The notes: a model not told the origin generated them from the sequence alone. A stretch of 64,000 nucleotides of DNA from Bradyrhizobium semiaridum (GCF_020329505.1 NZ_JAGKJJ010000016.1:1-64000); one strand, 5' to 3'; shown: positions 52,521 to 62,006, counted from the first letter of the stretch. Numbers and translations: made by a program.

Positions 52521-53003
52521 TCAGGAAATCGCAACGATCTCGAGCTGCTGATTGCCCGCACCGACCACGTCGCCCAACGCCTTGCCCATCAGCAACCTCG
52601 CGACCGGCGACACGAACGAGATCGAGCCAGCCTTTGGATCGGCCTCGTCCTCGCCGACGATGCGATAGGTCTGCACGCGCCCGTCGGCGCGGCTGAATGT
52701 CACCGTGCTGCCGAACGCCACCGTCTCGGTCGATGCGGGAGGCGGGACGACCTGGGCGGTGCGCAGCCGCTCGGTGAAATAGCGCATATCGCGCAGCGGC
52801 ACGGCCGACTGGCGGCGCCGCTCGTTGACGTCGTCGAGCCGCTGTGCAGCCTCATAGGCTTCGCGCGCCTCGCGGAGCTGAGCCTCGAGCGCGCGCAATC
52901 CCGCTTCGGTGACCAGATTGGCATGCGGCGAGATCGGGCGGTCCGGCAACAGCGTTTCGGCCGCGGTCTCGGCGCTCTCTTCCTTGGTAAAGGCAACACT
53001 CAA
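52521..53003 (-). CDS. GreA/GreB-family transcription elongation factor
   Basis: A 160-residue Gre-type protein. The N-terminal coiled coil is LRALEAQLREAREAYEAAQRLDDVNERRRQSAVPLRDMRYFTERLRTAQVV and the C-terminal FKBP-like domain reads VAFGSTVTFSRADGRVQTYRIVGEDEADPKAGSISFVSPVARLLMGKALGDVV. The second domain fits GreAB closely; the Asp/Glu pair at the coiled-coil tip is not obvious, so RNA-cleavage activity is uncertain. The start is TTG at 53001-53003 with AGGGAG upstream; no ATG is available in frame. It is divergent from marR. Confidence 0.85.
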   Translation of the reverse strand: MSVAFTKEESAETAAETLLPDRPISPHANLVTEAGLRALEAQLREAREAYEAAQRLDDVNERRRQSAVPLRDMRYFTERLRTAQVVPPPASTETVAFGSTVTFSRADGRVQTYRIVGEDEADPKAGSISFVSPVARLLMGKALGDVVGAGNQQLEIVAIS

Positions 53004-53155
53004 TCAACAAACTCCCTGGACAGATACGGCCAATCCGGAACGAATTTGTATTATCGCAAAAGTACGGACCAAAGTCGTGGTGATAACGCCGCAGTCGGCG
53101 CGGAGTTCATCGGCCTGGAGGGATCGAGCAGCGGTACGAGCGTTCCCAGGGTGAC

Positions 53156-53179
53156 TGTTGTCGACGACAACAATTGTTG
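53156..53179. promoter_or_regulatory. Overlapping palindromes upstream of marR, candidate operator
   Basis: TGTTGTCG-A-CGACAACA has perfect eight-base arms, and it overlaps the perfect 12-base palindrome CAACAATTGTTG. Both lie 49-72 bases upstream of the marR start, where a self-repressing MarR dimer commonly binds. Confidence 0.6.
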
Positions 53180-53227
53180 AGCCGGGCCGCCCGAGGCCAT
53201 AGGATGCGACCGACCAGGAGACGCGAT

Positions 53228-53734
53228 GTGCCAACCCGTGCCCCGCAGGCCGGAATCAAGACAGGCCCCGACCGGCCGGCGACGAAGAAGCGGACCATCG
53301 CAGCGCCGGACGACGACGTCGGCCTGGATGGCCTGGCCGGCCATGTCGGCTACGCGGTGCGGCGCTTCCAGCTCTGGATCTTCCAGGACTTCATCAAGAC
53401 GCTCGCCGCAGTCGACATCACCCCGACGCAGTATTCCGTACTGACGGTGGTCGCGGCCAATCCCGGCCTAACCCAGATGGCGGTGGCGAAGCGTCTCGGC
53501 ATCGAGCGCGCGCGCCTTGTACATCTGCTCGACGCCCTCGAGCAGCGCAATCTCGTCAAGCGCGCAGCGTCGAAAACCGACCGGAGAAGCCATTCGCTGC
53601 ATCTCACCGCGGCCGGCGAAGCATCGTTGCGGCAGTTCAAGCTGCTCGCAGCTGAGCATGAGCGGCATGTCATCGACAAGATCGGCAAGGACAACAGGGA
53701 CCGGCTGCTCGAAATCCTCGCGCCGTTCCGCTAG
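53228..53734 (+). CDS. MarR-family transcriptional regulator
   Basis: A 168-residue winged-helix regulator. Dimer helices and the wing are in YAVRRFQLWIFQDFIKTLAAVDITPTQYSVLTVVAANPGLTQMAVAKRLGIERARLVHLLDALEQRNLVKRAASKTDRRSHSLHLTAAGEA; the DRRSH wing is diagnostic. The first 35 residues are basic and probably disordered. Start is set at the GTG at 53228 because AGGAGA lies five bases upstream; an ATG eight codons earlier (53204) lacks a site. It converges on an RND efflux operon and may control it, but direct regulation is inferred only from neighbourhood and from the operator-like palindromes in its own leader. Confidence 0.88.
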   Translation: MPTRAPQAGIKTGPDRPATKKRTIAAPDDDVGLDGLAGHVGYAVRRFQLWIFQDFIKTLAAVDITPTQYSVLTVVAANPGLTQMAVAKRLGIERARLVHLLDALEQRNLVKRAASKTDRRSHSLHLTAAGEASLRQFKLLAAEHERHVIDKIGKDNRDRLLEILAPFR

Positions 53735-53752
53735 CAGCCGTTTCCGAGTGCC

Positions 53753-56700
53753 TCAGCCCGCATGGTCCTGCGCCGTCTCCTTCGCGCCGCCGCCGAAGCG
53801 GCGTTTCAAGCTTTCGCGCCAGCGCTGGAACGTGACGTAGAGCATCGGCACCAGGAAGATGCCGATCGAGCTGGCCGCGAGCATGCCGCCGAACACCGCG
53901 GTGCCGACGGCGCGGCGGCTGATCTCGGCGGCGCCGGTCGCGACCACCAGCGGCACCAGGCCGAGGATGAAGGCGATCGAGGTCATCATCACCGCACGGA
54001 AGCGCATCTGCGATCCCGTGATCGCAGCGTCGGTGATCGAGCGGCCGGCTTCGCGCTGCTCCTTGGCGAACTCGACGATCAAAATACCGTTCTTGGCAGC
54101 GAGCGCGATCAGCACCACGAGGCCGATCTGGCCGTAGAGATCGAGATTCAGCCCCGCGACCTTGATGGCGAGGTAGGAGCCGAACACGCCGACCGCGACC
54201 GACAGCAGCACCGGAATCGGGATCGTCCAGCTCTCGTACAGCCCGACCAGGAACAGATAGGCGAACAGCACGGCGAGGCCGAGGATGATGCCGGTCTGGC
54301 CGGAGGCTGCCTGCTCCTGATAAGCGGTGCCGGTCCATTCATAGGAATAGCCCGCCGGCAGCGTCGACCGCGAGAGATCGGCCATGGCCGCGATCGCGGT
54401 GCCCGACGACACGCCGGCCGCCGGGCCGCCGTTCACCGTGACCGAACGATAATTGTTGTAACGCGTGATGACCTGCGGTCCGGTAACGATCCGCAAAGAC
54501 GCGATCGAGCGGATCGGCACCATCTCGCCGCCTGAGTTGCGCACATAGATCTGCCAGATGTCGGGGATATCGCGGCGGTCGGCCGCGTCGCCCTGCACGT
54601 TGACCTGCCAGGTACGGCCAAACAGGTTGAAATTGTTGACGTAGATGCCGCCGAGCGTCGCCTGTAGCGCGGTGAAGACGTCGGCCATGTTGAGGCCGAG
54701 CGCCTGCGCCTTGGCGCGATCGATGTCGAGATAGATCGACGGATTGGTCGCGGTGAAGGTCGAGAACACCCGCGTCAGCCGCGGGTCGCGGTTGGCGGCA
54801 CCGATCAGCCCGCCCATCACGCTGCTGAGCGCGGCCGGATCCTGGCCCTCCAGCGCCTCGAGCTGGTACTCGAAGCCGCCGGAGGTCGACAGCCCGATGA
54901 TCGGCGGCAGATTGAACGGCAGCACCGAGGCCTGACGGATCTGCGACCCGGCGGCAAAGGTCTGGCCGATCGCGGCCTGCACCGAAGCCGCCGCGGCGGT
55001 GCGATCGGCGAACGGCTTCATGCGCGCCACCATGAAGGCCGAGTTGGGTTCGCTGGCGCCATCGAGCAGCGAGAAGCCGATGATCGACAGCACGTGGTCG
55101 ATCGCAGGATTCTTCTTCAGGAGCGCCTCGACCTGCTTGGTCACCTCGCTGGTGCGCGCCACCGACGCGCCGTCGGGCAGCTGCACGGCGATGAAGAACG
55201 CGCCCTGGTCCTCCTCGGGCAGGAAGCCGGTCGGCGTGATCCGCGATACGCCGAAGATGGCGCCGGCAAACACCAGGACCGCGACCACCGACAGCAGCGC
55301 GACGCGCAGCAGCCGCCGCACCATTCCGGCATAGCGATCGCGCACCCAGTCGATGCCGCCGAGCACGCGTCCCATGATGCCGCGGCGCGGCCCGCCATGG
55401 CGCAGGAACACGGCACACAGCGCCGGCGACAGGGTCAGCGCGTTCAATGCCGAGATCACCATCGCCGCGCTGATCGTCACCGCGAACTGCCGGAACAGGG
55501 TTCCGGAAATGCCGGGGATGAAGGCGATCGGCACGAACACCGAGAGCAGCACCAGCGAGATCGCGATGATCGGCGCGGTGATCTGCGCCATCGCCTTCTT
55601 GGTGGCCGCGGCCGGCGACAGCTCCGGCTCCTCCTCCATCACGCGTTCGACATTCTCCACCACCACGATGGCGTCGTCGACCACGATGCCGATCGCGAGC
55701 ACCATCGCCAGCAGCGACACCGTGTTGGCGGAGTAGCCCAGCGCCAGCAGCACCGCGAAGGTGCCGATCAGGCTGACCGGCACCGCGACCGCCGGAATCA
55801 CGGTGGCGCGCAGATTGCCGAGGAACAGGAACACCACGATCACGACGAGCACGAAGGCCTCGCCGAGCGTCTTGATCACTTCCTTGATGGTATCGGAGAC
55901 GAAGGTCGTGGAGTCGTATTGTACGAGATAGGTCAGGCCCGGCGGAAACCGTTCCGACAGCCGCGCGAGCGTGGCCTGCACCGCGTTGGCCGTGGTCACC
56001 GCGTTGGCGCCGGGGGCGAGATAGATGCCCATCGGTACGCCGGGATTGCCGTCGATCCGCGACTCCGAATCCATGTTCTGCGCGCCGATCTCGACGCGGG
56101 CGACGTCCTTGATCTTCAGCACCGAGCCGTCCGGATTGGCCCGCAGCACGATGTTGCCGAACTGTTCCGAGGTGGTCAGGCGCCCCTGCGTCTGCACATT
56201 GAACTGGAACTGCTGGTCGTTGCTGATCGGACGGGCGCCGATGCGGCCGACCGGCGCCTGCACGCTTTGCGCGCGGATCGCCGCGATCACGTCCGACGGC
56301 GCCAGATTGAGGCTGGTGAGCCGCTGGGTATCGAACCAGATCCGCATCGAATAGTTCAGCTTGGCGAACAGCGAGGCCTGTCCGACGCCGGGCGTGCGCG
56401 AGATCGCGTCGAGCACGTTGATGATGGCGTAATTGGTGATGAATAGCGGGTCCTGCTCGCCGCTCTTGCTGTACAGCACGATGAACTGCAGCACGGCCGA
56501 GGACTTCTTCTGCACCGTCAACCCCTGCGCCTGCACCTCGGTCGGCAATTGCGCCAGCGCGCTCTGGACGCGATTGTTGACGTTGACGGTGTTGATGTCG
56601 GGGTTGGTGCCGAGCGCGAACGAGACGGTCAGCGTGTAGCTGCCGTCATTGCCGCTGGTCGACTTCATGTAGAGCATCTTGTCGACGCCGACGACCTGCG

Positions 56701-56902
56701 CCTCGAGCGGCTGGGCGACGCTCGATTCCACCACCTCGGCGGAGGCGCCGGGAAACACCGCCGATACCGTGACCTGCGGCGGCACGATGTCGGGGAACTG
56801 GGCAACCGGGATCTGCAGCAGCGCCAGCGCGCCCGCGATCGTGATCACGAACGCAATGACGATCGCAAGGCGCGGACGATCGACGAAAACAGCTGAGATC
56901 AT
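53753..56902 (-). CDS. RND multidrug efflux pump, inner-membrane subunit (HAE1 family)
   Basis: A 1049-residue AcrB/MexB-type transporter. The proton-relay pair is in GIVVDDAIVVVENVERVM and the partner Lys in the later ALAAKNGILIVEFAKEQREAG. PDIVPPQVTVSAVFPGASAEVVESSVAQPLE opens the porter domain, and GFLPEEDQGAFFIAVQLPDGAS and FAYLFLVGLYESWTIPIPVLLSVAVG are standard. Length and domain order are complete. Its ATG overlaps the fusion-protein stop as ATGA, so the two are one operon; no outer-membrane channel gene is in the window. Substrates unknown. Confidence 0.95.
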   Translation of the reverse strand: MISAVFVDRPRLAIVIAFVITIAGALALLQIPVAQFPDIVPPQVTVSAVFPGASAEVVESSVAQPLEAQVVGVDKMLYMKSTSGNDGSYTLTVSFALGTNPDINTVNVNNRVQSALAQLPTEVQAQGLTVQKKSSAVLQFIVLYSKSGEQDPLFITNYAIINVLDAISRTPGVGQASLFAKLNYSMRIWFDTQRLTSLNLAPSDVIAAIRAQSVQAPVGRIGARPISNDQQFQFNVQTQGRLTTSEQFGNIVLRANPDGSVLKIKDVARVEIGAQNMDSESRIDGNPGVPMGIYLAPGANAVTTANAVQATLARLSERFPPGLTYLVQYDSTTFVSDTIKEVIKTLGEAFVLVVIVVFLFLGNLRATVIPAVAVPVSLIGTFAVLLALGYSANTVSLLAMVLAIGIVVDDAIVVVENVERVMEEEPELSPAAATKKAMAQITAPIIAISLVLLSVFVPIAFIPGISGTLFRQFAVTISAAMVISALNALTLSPALCAVFLRHGGPRRGIMGRVLGGIDWVRDRYAGMVRRLLRVALLSVVAVLVFAGAIFGVSRITPTGFLPEEDQGAFFIAVQLPDGASVARTSEVTKQVEALLKKNPAIDHVLSIIGFSLLDGASEPNSAFMVARMKPFADRTAAAASVQAAIGQTFAAGSQIRQASVLPFNLPPIIGLSTSGGFEYQLEALEGQDPAALSSVMGGLIGAANRDPRLTRVFSTFTATNPSIYLDIDRAKAQALGLNMADVFTALQATLGGIYVNNFNLFGRTWQVNVQGDAADRRDIPDIWQIYVRNSGGEMVPIRSIASLRIVTGPQVITRYNNYRSVTVNGGPAAGVSSGTAIAAMADLSRSTLPAGYSYEWTGTAYQEQAASGQTGIILGLAVLFAYLFLVGLYESWTIPIPVLLSVAVGVFGSYLAIKVAGLNLDLYGQIGLVVLIALAAKNGILIVEFAKEQREAGRSITDAAITGSQMRFRAVMMTSIAFILGLVPLVVATGAAEISRRAVGTAVFGGMLAASSIGIFLVPMLYVTFQRWRESLKRRFGGGAKETAQDHAG

Positions 56903-58131
56903 GGGGTGCCGCCCGACGCTTTCGCGGGGCTGCCGACACCATCCGCCGACGCCTTCATGCTCGACTGGATCAGCGCGCTGGCCGGTCCCGGCGCAACCAC
57001 CTCGCCCGGCTTCACCTTCTGCAGGCCTTCGACGATCACCTTGTCGCCGAGCGCAAGACCCTTGGTCACCGCCGCGATCGTGGAGGTCGATTGCCCGAGC
57101 TCGATCCGCCGCTGCTCGGCCTTGTTCTCGGCGCCGACGACATAGACATATTCGCCCTGCTGGTCCGACAGCACGGCCGAGCGCGGGATCGCCAGCACTT
57201 CGACCGGCTCGACGCCCTCCAAAAGGACGGTGACGAACTCGTTGTCGGTGAGCTCGCGCACCGGACCGCCGGTCTCGGCCGAATTGTACAGCGGCGGGTT
57301 GGGAATGGTGCCGCGCAGCGTGATCGTGTCGGTGTTTTGCGCGATGGTATTGTTGACGAAGTCAAGCGCGCCGACCTTGTCGTAGAGCCGTCCGTCGGGC
57401 AGACGAACCCGGATCACCACCGCCTTGAAGCCGCCGCGCGTCGCGTAGCGCTCGCGCAGGTCCAGCGATTCGCGCACCGGCACCGGGAAGGTGACATACA
57501 TCGGATCCTGGCTGACGATGGTGGTCAGGGTTCCGGAACTGGGCGTCACCACATTGCCCTCGGTGACCGCGGTGCGTCCGATCCGGCCGTCGATCGGCGA
57601 ATGGATCTGGGTGTAGTCGAGATTGATCTGCGACAGATCGACCTGCGCCTGCGCGGCCTGCACCTGCGCCTCCAGGCTCTGCTGGTTGGCGACGGCTGCG
57701 TCATAGGTCGACTGCTGGCCGGCCGGCCCGCCGAGCAGCGCCTTGGCGCGGTTGGTGGTCAGCACGGCGTTGGCCAGCGTCGCCTGCAACTGCGCGACCT
57801 GCGCCTTCTTCGACTCCAGATCGGCGAGGAACGGGCCACGTTCCAGCTGATAGAGCAGATCGCCGGCCTTGACCTCGGCGCCCTCGACGAAGTTCCGCTT
57901 TTCCAGGAAGGCCGTGACGCGCGCGACCACGTTGACGCGGTTGGTGGCCTCGATGCGTCCCAGGAACTCGTTGGTCTGGGTGACCGGCCGCTTGACCGTC
58001 TCGATGATCCCGACGGCCGGCGGGCCTGATGGTGCCATCTGGGCATCGGCCGCCGACATCACGGCGAACGCCAGTCCCGCCGGGACGAGAAGACCAGATA
58101 TTCGACCGCGCATGCTGTCCGTACCGTCCAT
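56899..58131 (-). CDS. RND efflux periplasmic adaptor (membrane fusion protein)
   Basis: A 410-residue HlyD/AcrA-type adaptor. Signal segment RISGLLVPAGLAFAVMSAADA, then lipoyl halves VNVVARVTAFLEKRNFVEGAEVKAGDLLYQLE and GRIGRTAVTEGNVVTPSSGTLTTIVSQDPMYVTF flanking the helical hairpin LADLESKKAQVAQLQATLANAVLTTNRAK. The barrel and membrane-proximal parts follow. It has no lipobox. The ATG at 58129-58131 is used; a second ATG six codons in is possible. First gene of the pump operon. Confidence 0.93.
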   Translation of the reverse strand: MDGTDSMRGRISGLLVPAGLAFAVMSAADAQMAPSGPPAVGIIETVKRPVTQTNEFLGRIEATNRVNVVARVTAFLEKRNFVEGAEVKAGDLLYQLERGPFLADLESKKAQVAQLQATLANAVLTTNRAKALLGGPAGQQSTYDAAVANQQSLEAQVQAAQAQVDLSQINLDYTQIHSPIDGRIGRTAVTEGNVVTPSSGTLTTIVSQDPMYVTFPVPVRESLDLRERYATRGGFKAVVIRVRLPDGRLYDKVGALDFVNNTIAQNTDTITLRGTIPNPPLYNSAETGGPVRELTDNEFVTVLLEGVEPVEVLAIPRSAVLSDQQGEYVYVVGAENKAEQRRIELGQSTSTIAAVTKGLALGDKVIVEGLQKVKPGEVVAPGPASALIQSSMKASADGVGSPAKASGGTP

Positions 58132-58282
58132 GTTTGCCCGCCTCGTCGGCTACCACGCTTTCCAGCGGATGGATGTGACGCCGAGTTACCTCGGGCACAT
58201 GCCGAACAGGATGAGCACGCTGCACTGCCGCCGATCATAACGCGGCAAATCCGGCGCCGACAATCCTCGGCACGCATCCCGT

Positions 58283-58309
58283 GTTTTCGATCCGAACGAT
58301 CGTGAAAAC
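58283..58309. terminator. Hairpin after the alpha/beta hydrolase gene
   Basis: GTTTTCGATC pairs with GATCGTGAAAAC around CGAAC, with a two-base bulge. It sits between the hydrolase stop and the pump operon start. The A/T-rich outer ends make it terminator-like in either direction. Confidence 0.4.
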
Positions 58310-58356
58310 GGTCAGCCTTGGAAATGTCTCAATCGAGTCGGCCGAGCACCCGGGCT

Positions 58357-59493
58357 TCACAATGCGATCGCGTTCTTCAGACGCGACGTCGCCTCATAGG
58401 CGGGCGATGCCAGCCGTTCCTGCAACCATGGCCGCGCGACCTTGCCGCTGACCTCATGCACGCCGTCGAACACGGTCATGCCGATCAGATGCGGATAGCC
58501 CGACAAGGCGTAGACCGACTGCATCTCCGCGAACTTCTGCTCGCGGCCATAATCGATCGCGTTCGCGGTGTCGCGGCTGCCGATCTCGACATAGAGCGGA
58601 CACGGGCAGATCAGGCTCGCCAATTCTCGTCCGACATATTTGGCGCGGCTGTTGCTGAAGTGGATATAGGCCGCGAGCTCGATGCCGAGATTGCTGGTGA
58701 TGATCGGCGACATCAGGAATTTGGTTTCGTCGCGCATATAGCCGGAGATGACGGTCGGCCGCATCCGCCCGGTCGCAGCCTCCAGATGCAGCGCGAGGAA
58801 CGCGCCCCAGGACACGCCATAGACACCGACATTCAGGCCGGACACACCGGTCAACCGCCTGTAGACGATTTCGCCGGCATCGATCGCCGCGCACGATACA
58901 TTGTGGGCGGAGACGCCGTGCGACGCCAGCATGGCGGCGATGTTGTTCTGGCTTTCCTGATTTCCGATCTGGACGATGTAGGGACACCAGACGACGTAGC
59001 CGTCCTGGCAGAGCTGCTTGCCGATCGCATTCATGTAGTCGGGATCGCCGTCGGCGAAGCAACGCTCCGGCGTCGCGGCCATGCCGTGCGCCAGCAGCAC
59101 CAATCCCCTGACGCCGCGATCGGGAATGCCGAGACATCCGCGCACCGGCAGCCCGCATTCCAGATCGAACTCGACCTTCACGATCGAGAATCCTTCCGCC
59201 GTGCCGCGCCACAGCACCCGCATCTCCTCGCTTGTCGGCCGATAGAGGCGACGCTGCCGAAACAGCGATCGCATCTCGCCGCGGATCACCGCGCCGGTCG
59301 CATCCGGCCGCAGCTTTCCGGCCGCAGCGATGTCGAAGAACGAGCGGCAGAACACGTCATAGCCGAGCGTCCGCAGATCGACATTGGCGCACGACCCCCG
59401 GCAACGGCTCAGCGCGAGCGTGTCGCCGCCGGTGACCGAGGCGGGCCCGACCAGCGTCATCAACAGTCCGGATAGTGCCCGGCGACTGATCAT
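58357..59493 (-). CDS. Exported alpha/beta hydrolase
   Basis: A 378-residue protein with a signal-like N-terminus (MISRRALSGLLMTLVGPASVTGG). The hydrolase fold is seen in GVRGLVLLAHGMAATPERCFADGDPDYMN (oxyanion strand), the nucleophile Ser in VGVYGVSWGAFLALH and a late His in GVHEVSGKVARPWL. The segment ALSRCRGSCANVDLRTLGYDVFCRSFFD and other Cys residues are unusually numerous for a hydrolase and could form disulfides outside the cytoplasm. Substrate unknown. The ATG at 59491-59493 has a GGGAGG site. It is upstream of the pump operon but a hairpin separates them. Confidence 0.82.
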   Translation of the reverse strand: MISRRALSGLLMTLVGPASVTGGDTLALSRCRGSCANVDLRTLGYDVFCRSFFDIAAAGKLRPDATGAVIRGEMRSLFRQRRLYRPTSEEMRVLWRGTAEGFSIVKVEFDLECGLPVRGCLGIPDRGVRGLVLLAHGMAATPERCFADGDPDYMNAIGKQLCQDGYVVWCPYIVQIGNQESQNNIAAMLASHGVSAHNVSCAAIDAGEIVYRRLTGVSGLNVGVYGVSWGAFLALHLEAATGRMRPTVISGYMRDETKFLMSPIITSNLGIELAAYIHFSNSRAKYVGRELASLICPCPLYVEIGSRDTANAIDYGREQKFAEMQSVYALSGYPHLIGMTVFDGVHEVSGKVARPWLQERLASPAYEATSRLKNAIAL

Positions 59494-59776
59494 CGATCCT
59501 CCCGGATCTGTCGAGACCCGAATCAAGGAGCCAAGGTTCCGCCTAGCTGGCGTCATGTGCCGCAACGACGCAAATTAAACGATGTCCATCATCGAACGAG
59601 GGCGAGCGGCGTTGCAAACATGCGACGGTGGCGGGTCGCCCGCCCGCGCAAGTCCCATGCGATGCGTTTCAAGACTCTTCCGAATATTTCTGATGGTCAC
59701 GACGGCTTCAATTCAGCCACAAAGCACCGCCCGTGCGACGATCCCGGCGCGGCATGCCATTGCTCGTTGGAGGACC

Positions 59777-60979
59777 TTACAGCGCCTTCGGCTTGGCGTC
59801 CGCGACCTTGTCGGCGGCCGGCTTCGCCACGTCGCCGAATTCGAGCTTCTTCTGGAAGCCGACCTGCACGTTCAGCGCCCAGGGCTGGATCTCGTCGGGG
59901 CGGCGGACCTGGCGGACCGAGGCGCCGGCGGTGCCGATGTATCCGCCGCCGAAATCATGCGCGAAATCGACCCCGGTGAGGAAAGTCGTGCTCCATAGGT
60001 CGGTGCCGAGATAGTCGTCGCGGCGATAGCGCGCGAGCAGGCTGACGGCGTTCTTGTCGTCGAACTTGTAGCTGACCGAGGCCTCGTGCGAGAGCCCCAG
60101 ATCGAGCGACGCGAATGAGAGCGTGGTGTCCTGCACCGTCCGCGACGAGGCCACGCCGAAAGTCCAGGAGTCCTTCTGGTACTTGGCCTTGGCCGTGTAG
60201 AGCAATTGCTTGACGTCCTCGAAATCGGTGGTGTCGTACCTGGCATAGAACGGCGACACCGATCCTTCGACCTCGACACCGTTCGTCTTCACCGAGAAGA
60301 AGGCGTTCGGTTGCAGCCTGTTCTGGCTGCGGTCGAGCCCGAAAAGGTCGGTGGCGAGATAGGACACGCGCGACAGCGCGATCGAGGTGCCGATCTCGCC
60401 GCTTGCGAACTTGTAGGCGAATCCCGGCAGGAACGTCCGCGTCGCAAAGTTCTCGTCCGCGGGCAGAAAGCCGCCGAGCGTGAAGATGTTGCGCTCGTTG
60501 AGCGCGTTGAGACCGGCATCGACGTTGGCGAAGAACCTGAAATCCGCGGTGTCGTATTCGACACGGTTGCGCAGCTGCACGCCGTGCGAGCGGCGCGCCC
60601 AGTTGTCGTCGACCGTCGTCGTCAACGTGGTGCGCAGGTTCAATTTCGGCGCCAGCTCGATCGCACCGGTGGCTGCGATGATCGCATTGGTGGCGGGCGC
60701 CGCGACGTTGGGATCGTACTGCGTGTCCGCGATCTTGACGTTGAGCCCGATGATGCCGTCCTGCAGTGAGCCGCGCAGATAGTCGTAATTGATCGTCTGG
60801 GTGGCGAACACGCTGCCGCGGGCACCGAGGGTGTCGGTGGGGTTGGAATCGTAACCGGTCCGCAGGCCGATCGAGCCGGCATTGACCGACACGGTCTCCG
60901 CAGGCGCGCTCTGCGCCAGGGAAGGCGAGACGCCGAGCTGCGAAGCAACAACTGCCGCCACCAACGCACGCCGAATCAT
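59777..60979 (-). CDS. Outer-membrane beta-barrel protein
   Basis: A 400-residue protein with a Sec signal (MIRRALVAAVVASQLGVSPSLAQS) and a mature part made of alternating aromatic/hydrophobic strands, about 18-20 short beta segments, for example NRVEYDTADFRFFANVDAGLNAL, GFAYKFASGEIGTSIALSRVSYL and EASVSYKFDDKNAVSLLARYRRDDYLG. It resembles outer_membrane_beta-barrel proteins of the BBP2 type. The C-terminus carries a Lys/Ala tail instead of a final Phe, which is unusual for BAM substrates. The ATG at 60977-60979 follows GGAGG. Divergent from the small secreted protein gene. Confidence 0.82.
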   Translation of the reverse strand: MIRRALVAAVVASQLGVSPSLAQSAPAETVSVNAGSIGLRTGYDSNPTDTLGARGSVFATQTINYDYLRGSLQDGIIGLNVKIADTQYDPNVAAPATNAIIAATGAIELAPKLNLRTTLTTTVDDNWARRSHGVQLRNRVEYDTADFRFFANVDAGLNALNERNIFTLGGFLPADENFATRTFLPGFAYKFASGEIGTSIALSRVSYLATDLFGLDRSQNRLQPNAFFSVKTNGVEVEGSVSPFYARYDTTDFEDVKQLLYTAKAKYQKDSWTFGVASSRTVQDTTLSFASLDLGLSHEASVSYKFDDKNAVSLLARYRRDDYLGTDLWSTTFLTGVDFAHDFGGGYIGTAGASVRQVRRPDEIQPWALNVQVGFQKKLEFGDVAKPAADKVADAKPKAL

Positions 60980-61204
60980 GCACGCGACCTCCGCACGCAG
61001 AGTCGGCAATCATGGTTAATTGGCGGTTAAGTCGGCAATTTCTGGTTGATTTTCGCAGGCCGCCCTTCAAGAGGTCGGTTTTGATGAAGGCATCAATATG
61101 AATAGGGTCATCACACGATTTGATAATATGGTTAACGCTAAGTATTAGAGTAAAGAACCACTTCAAGTTGTACGCAACCGGAAGATGAGGATAGTGAGCC
61201 GCAC

Positions 61205-61223
61205 CCAAGCAAATGGTGCTTGG
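61205..61223 (+). promoter_or_regulatory. Hairpin in the leader of the small secreted protein
   Basis: CCAAGC-AAATGGT-GCTTGG forms a six-base stem with a seven-base loop, about 23 bases before the start codon and just upstream of the GGAGG ribosome site. It may stabilise the mRNA or gate translation. Confidence 0.4.
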
Positions 61224-61246
61224 CCCTGATAACAACGGAGGAAGTC

Positions 61247-61543
61247 ATGAAGAAGTATATCGTTGCTGTCGCTCTCGCCTCGCTCTTCGCATCCCCGGCG
61301 CTCGCCGGTCCCCGCGGCGGTGGCGGCGGCCTGATCGGTTCCGTCGTGGCGCCGATCACGACCGCGGTCTCCGCTCTGAACGTCAACGCGCTGAACAACG
61401 TCAGCGTGCTCGGCGGCGGCGTGAACGTGCTCAACGGCAACAAGACCAACGTCTCGGCCATCCTGCCGGTCAGCCTCAAGAACACCAACATCCTGTCCGG
61501 CATCCTGGGCGGCGGTCGTTCGCACGGCTGCGGCTGCAACTAA
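61247..61543 (+). CDS. Small secreted Gly/Asn/Val-rich protein with Cys-Gly-Cys terminus
   Basis: A 98-residue protein. The signal MKKYIVAVALASLFASPALA is strong. The mature part GPRGGGGGLIGSVVAPITTAVSALNVNALNNVSVLGGGVNVLNGNKTNV is low-complexity and beta-prone, and ends with GGRSHGCGCN. It is expressed from a leader with an excellent GGAGG site and followed at once by a perfect 14-base-pair terminator stem, so high expression is likely. I do not recognise a family. A surface or periplasmic structural role is possible; nothing catalytic is visible. Confidence 0.8.
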   Translation: MKKYIVAVALASLFASPALAGPRGGGGGLIGSVVAPITTAVSALNVNALNNVSVLGGGVNVLNGNKTNVSAILPVSLKNTNILSGILGGGRSHGCGCN

Positions 61544-61550
61544 GAGCGAT

Positions 61551-61582
61551 TGTCGGGAGGGCATTGCGATGCCCTCCCGACA
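61551..61582 (+). terminator. Perfect 14-bp terminator stem
   Basis: TGTCGGGAGGGCAT and ATGCCCTCCCGACA enclose the tetraloop TGCG, starting eight bases after the stop codon of the small secreted protein. It has no T-run but is GC-strong. Confidence 0.8.
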
Positions 61583-62006
61583 ACCCGGGCGCGAAGGCTT
61601 CCCGACGACACGCGCCCTTGTCACCATCCGCGACCCCATTCGCACACGGGTTCGACCCGACGGGCTGCTCGATTTGCACGCGGGCGGCCCGTCGCCGCTT
61701 GCCCGGCATCAAGCGTTCAGACCGACATTCAGCAAATCGTAATGCATCACGAGGCGCCACAGTTGGTCGCCCGCGACGGCTTTGCCGAATTGCTGCGCGA
61801 GCAGCGCACGCCGCTCGCCACGACGAAAGCGGACTTCGGCGCCGAAGCGAAAGTCACGAACGACTCGGGCCTGACTCTGCATCCCGCGGCGGTCATCGGA
61901 AGCCCCGGAATGTCACGGACTCCCGGATCAAGGCGAATTGCTCTAACGGAATATATCGAGGCGCGGCGGGTTTATCTGCTGGCAACAAAAGACTGCGGAA
62001 CGGCCG
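61583..62006. other. Gene-free region before the LuxR-type regulator
   Basis: About 424 bases without a convincing gene. A 91-codon frame from the ATG at 61742 overlaps the luxR start by 11 bases but lacks a ribosome site, conserved pattern or plausible composition. The last 70 bases are more A/T-rich (GCTCTAACGGAATATATCG) and probably hold the luxR promoter. Confidence 0.5.
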
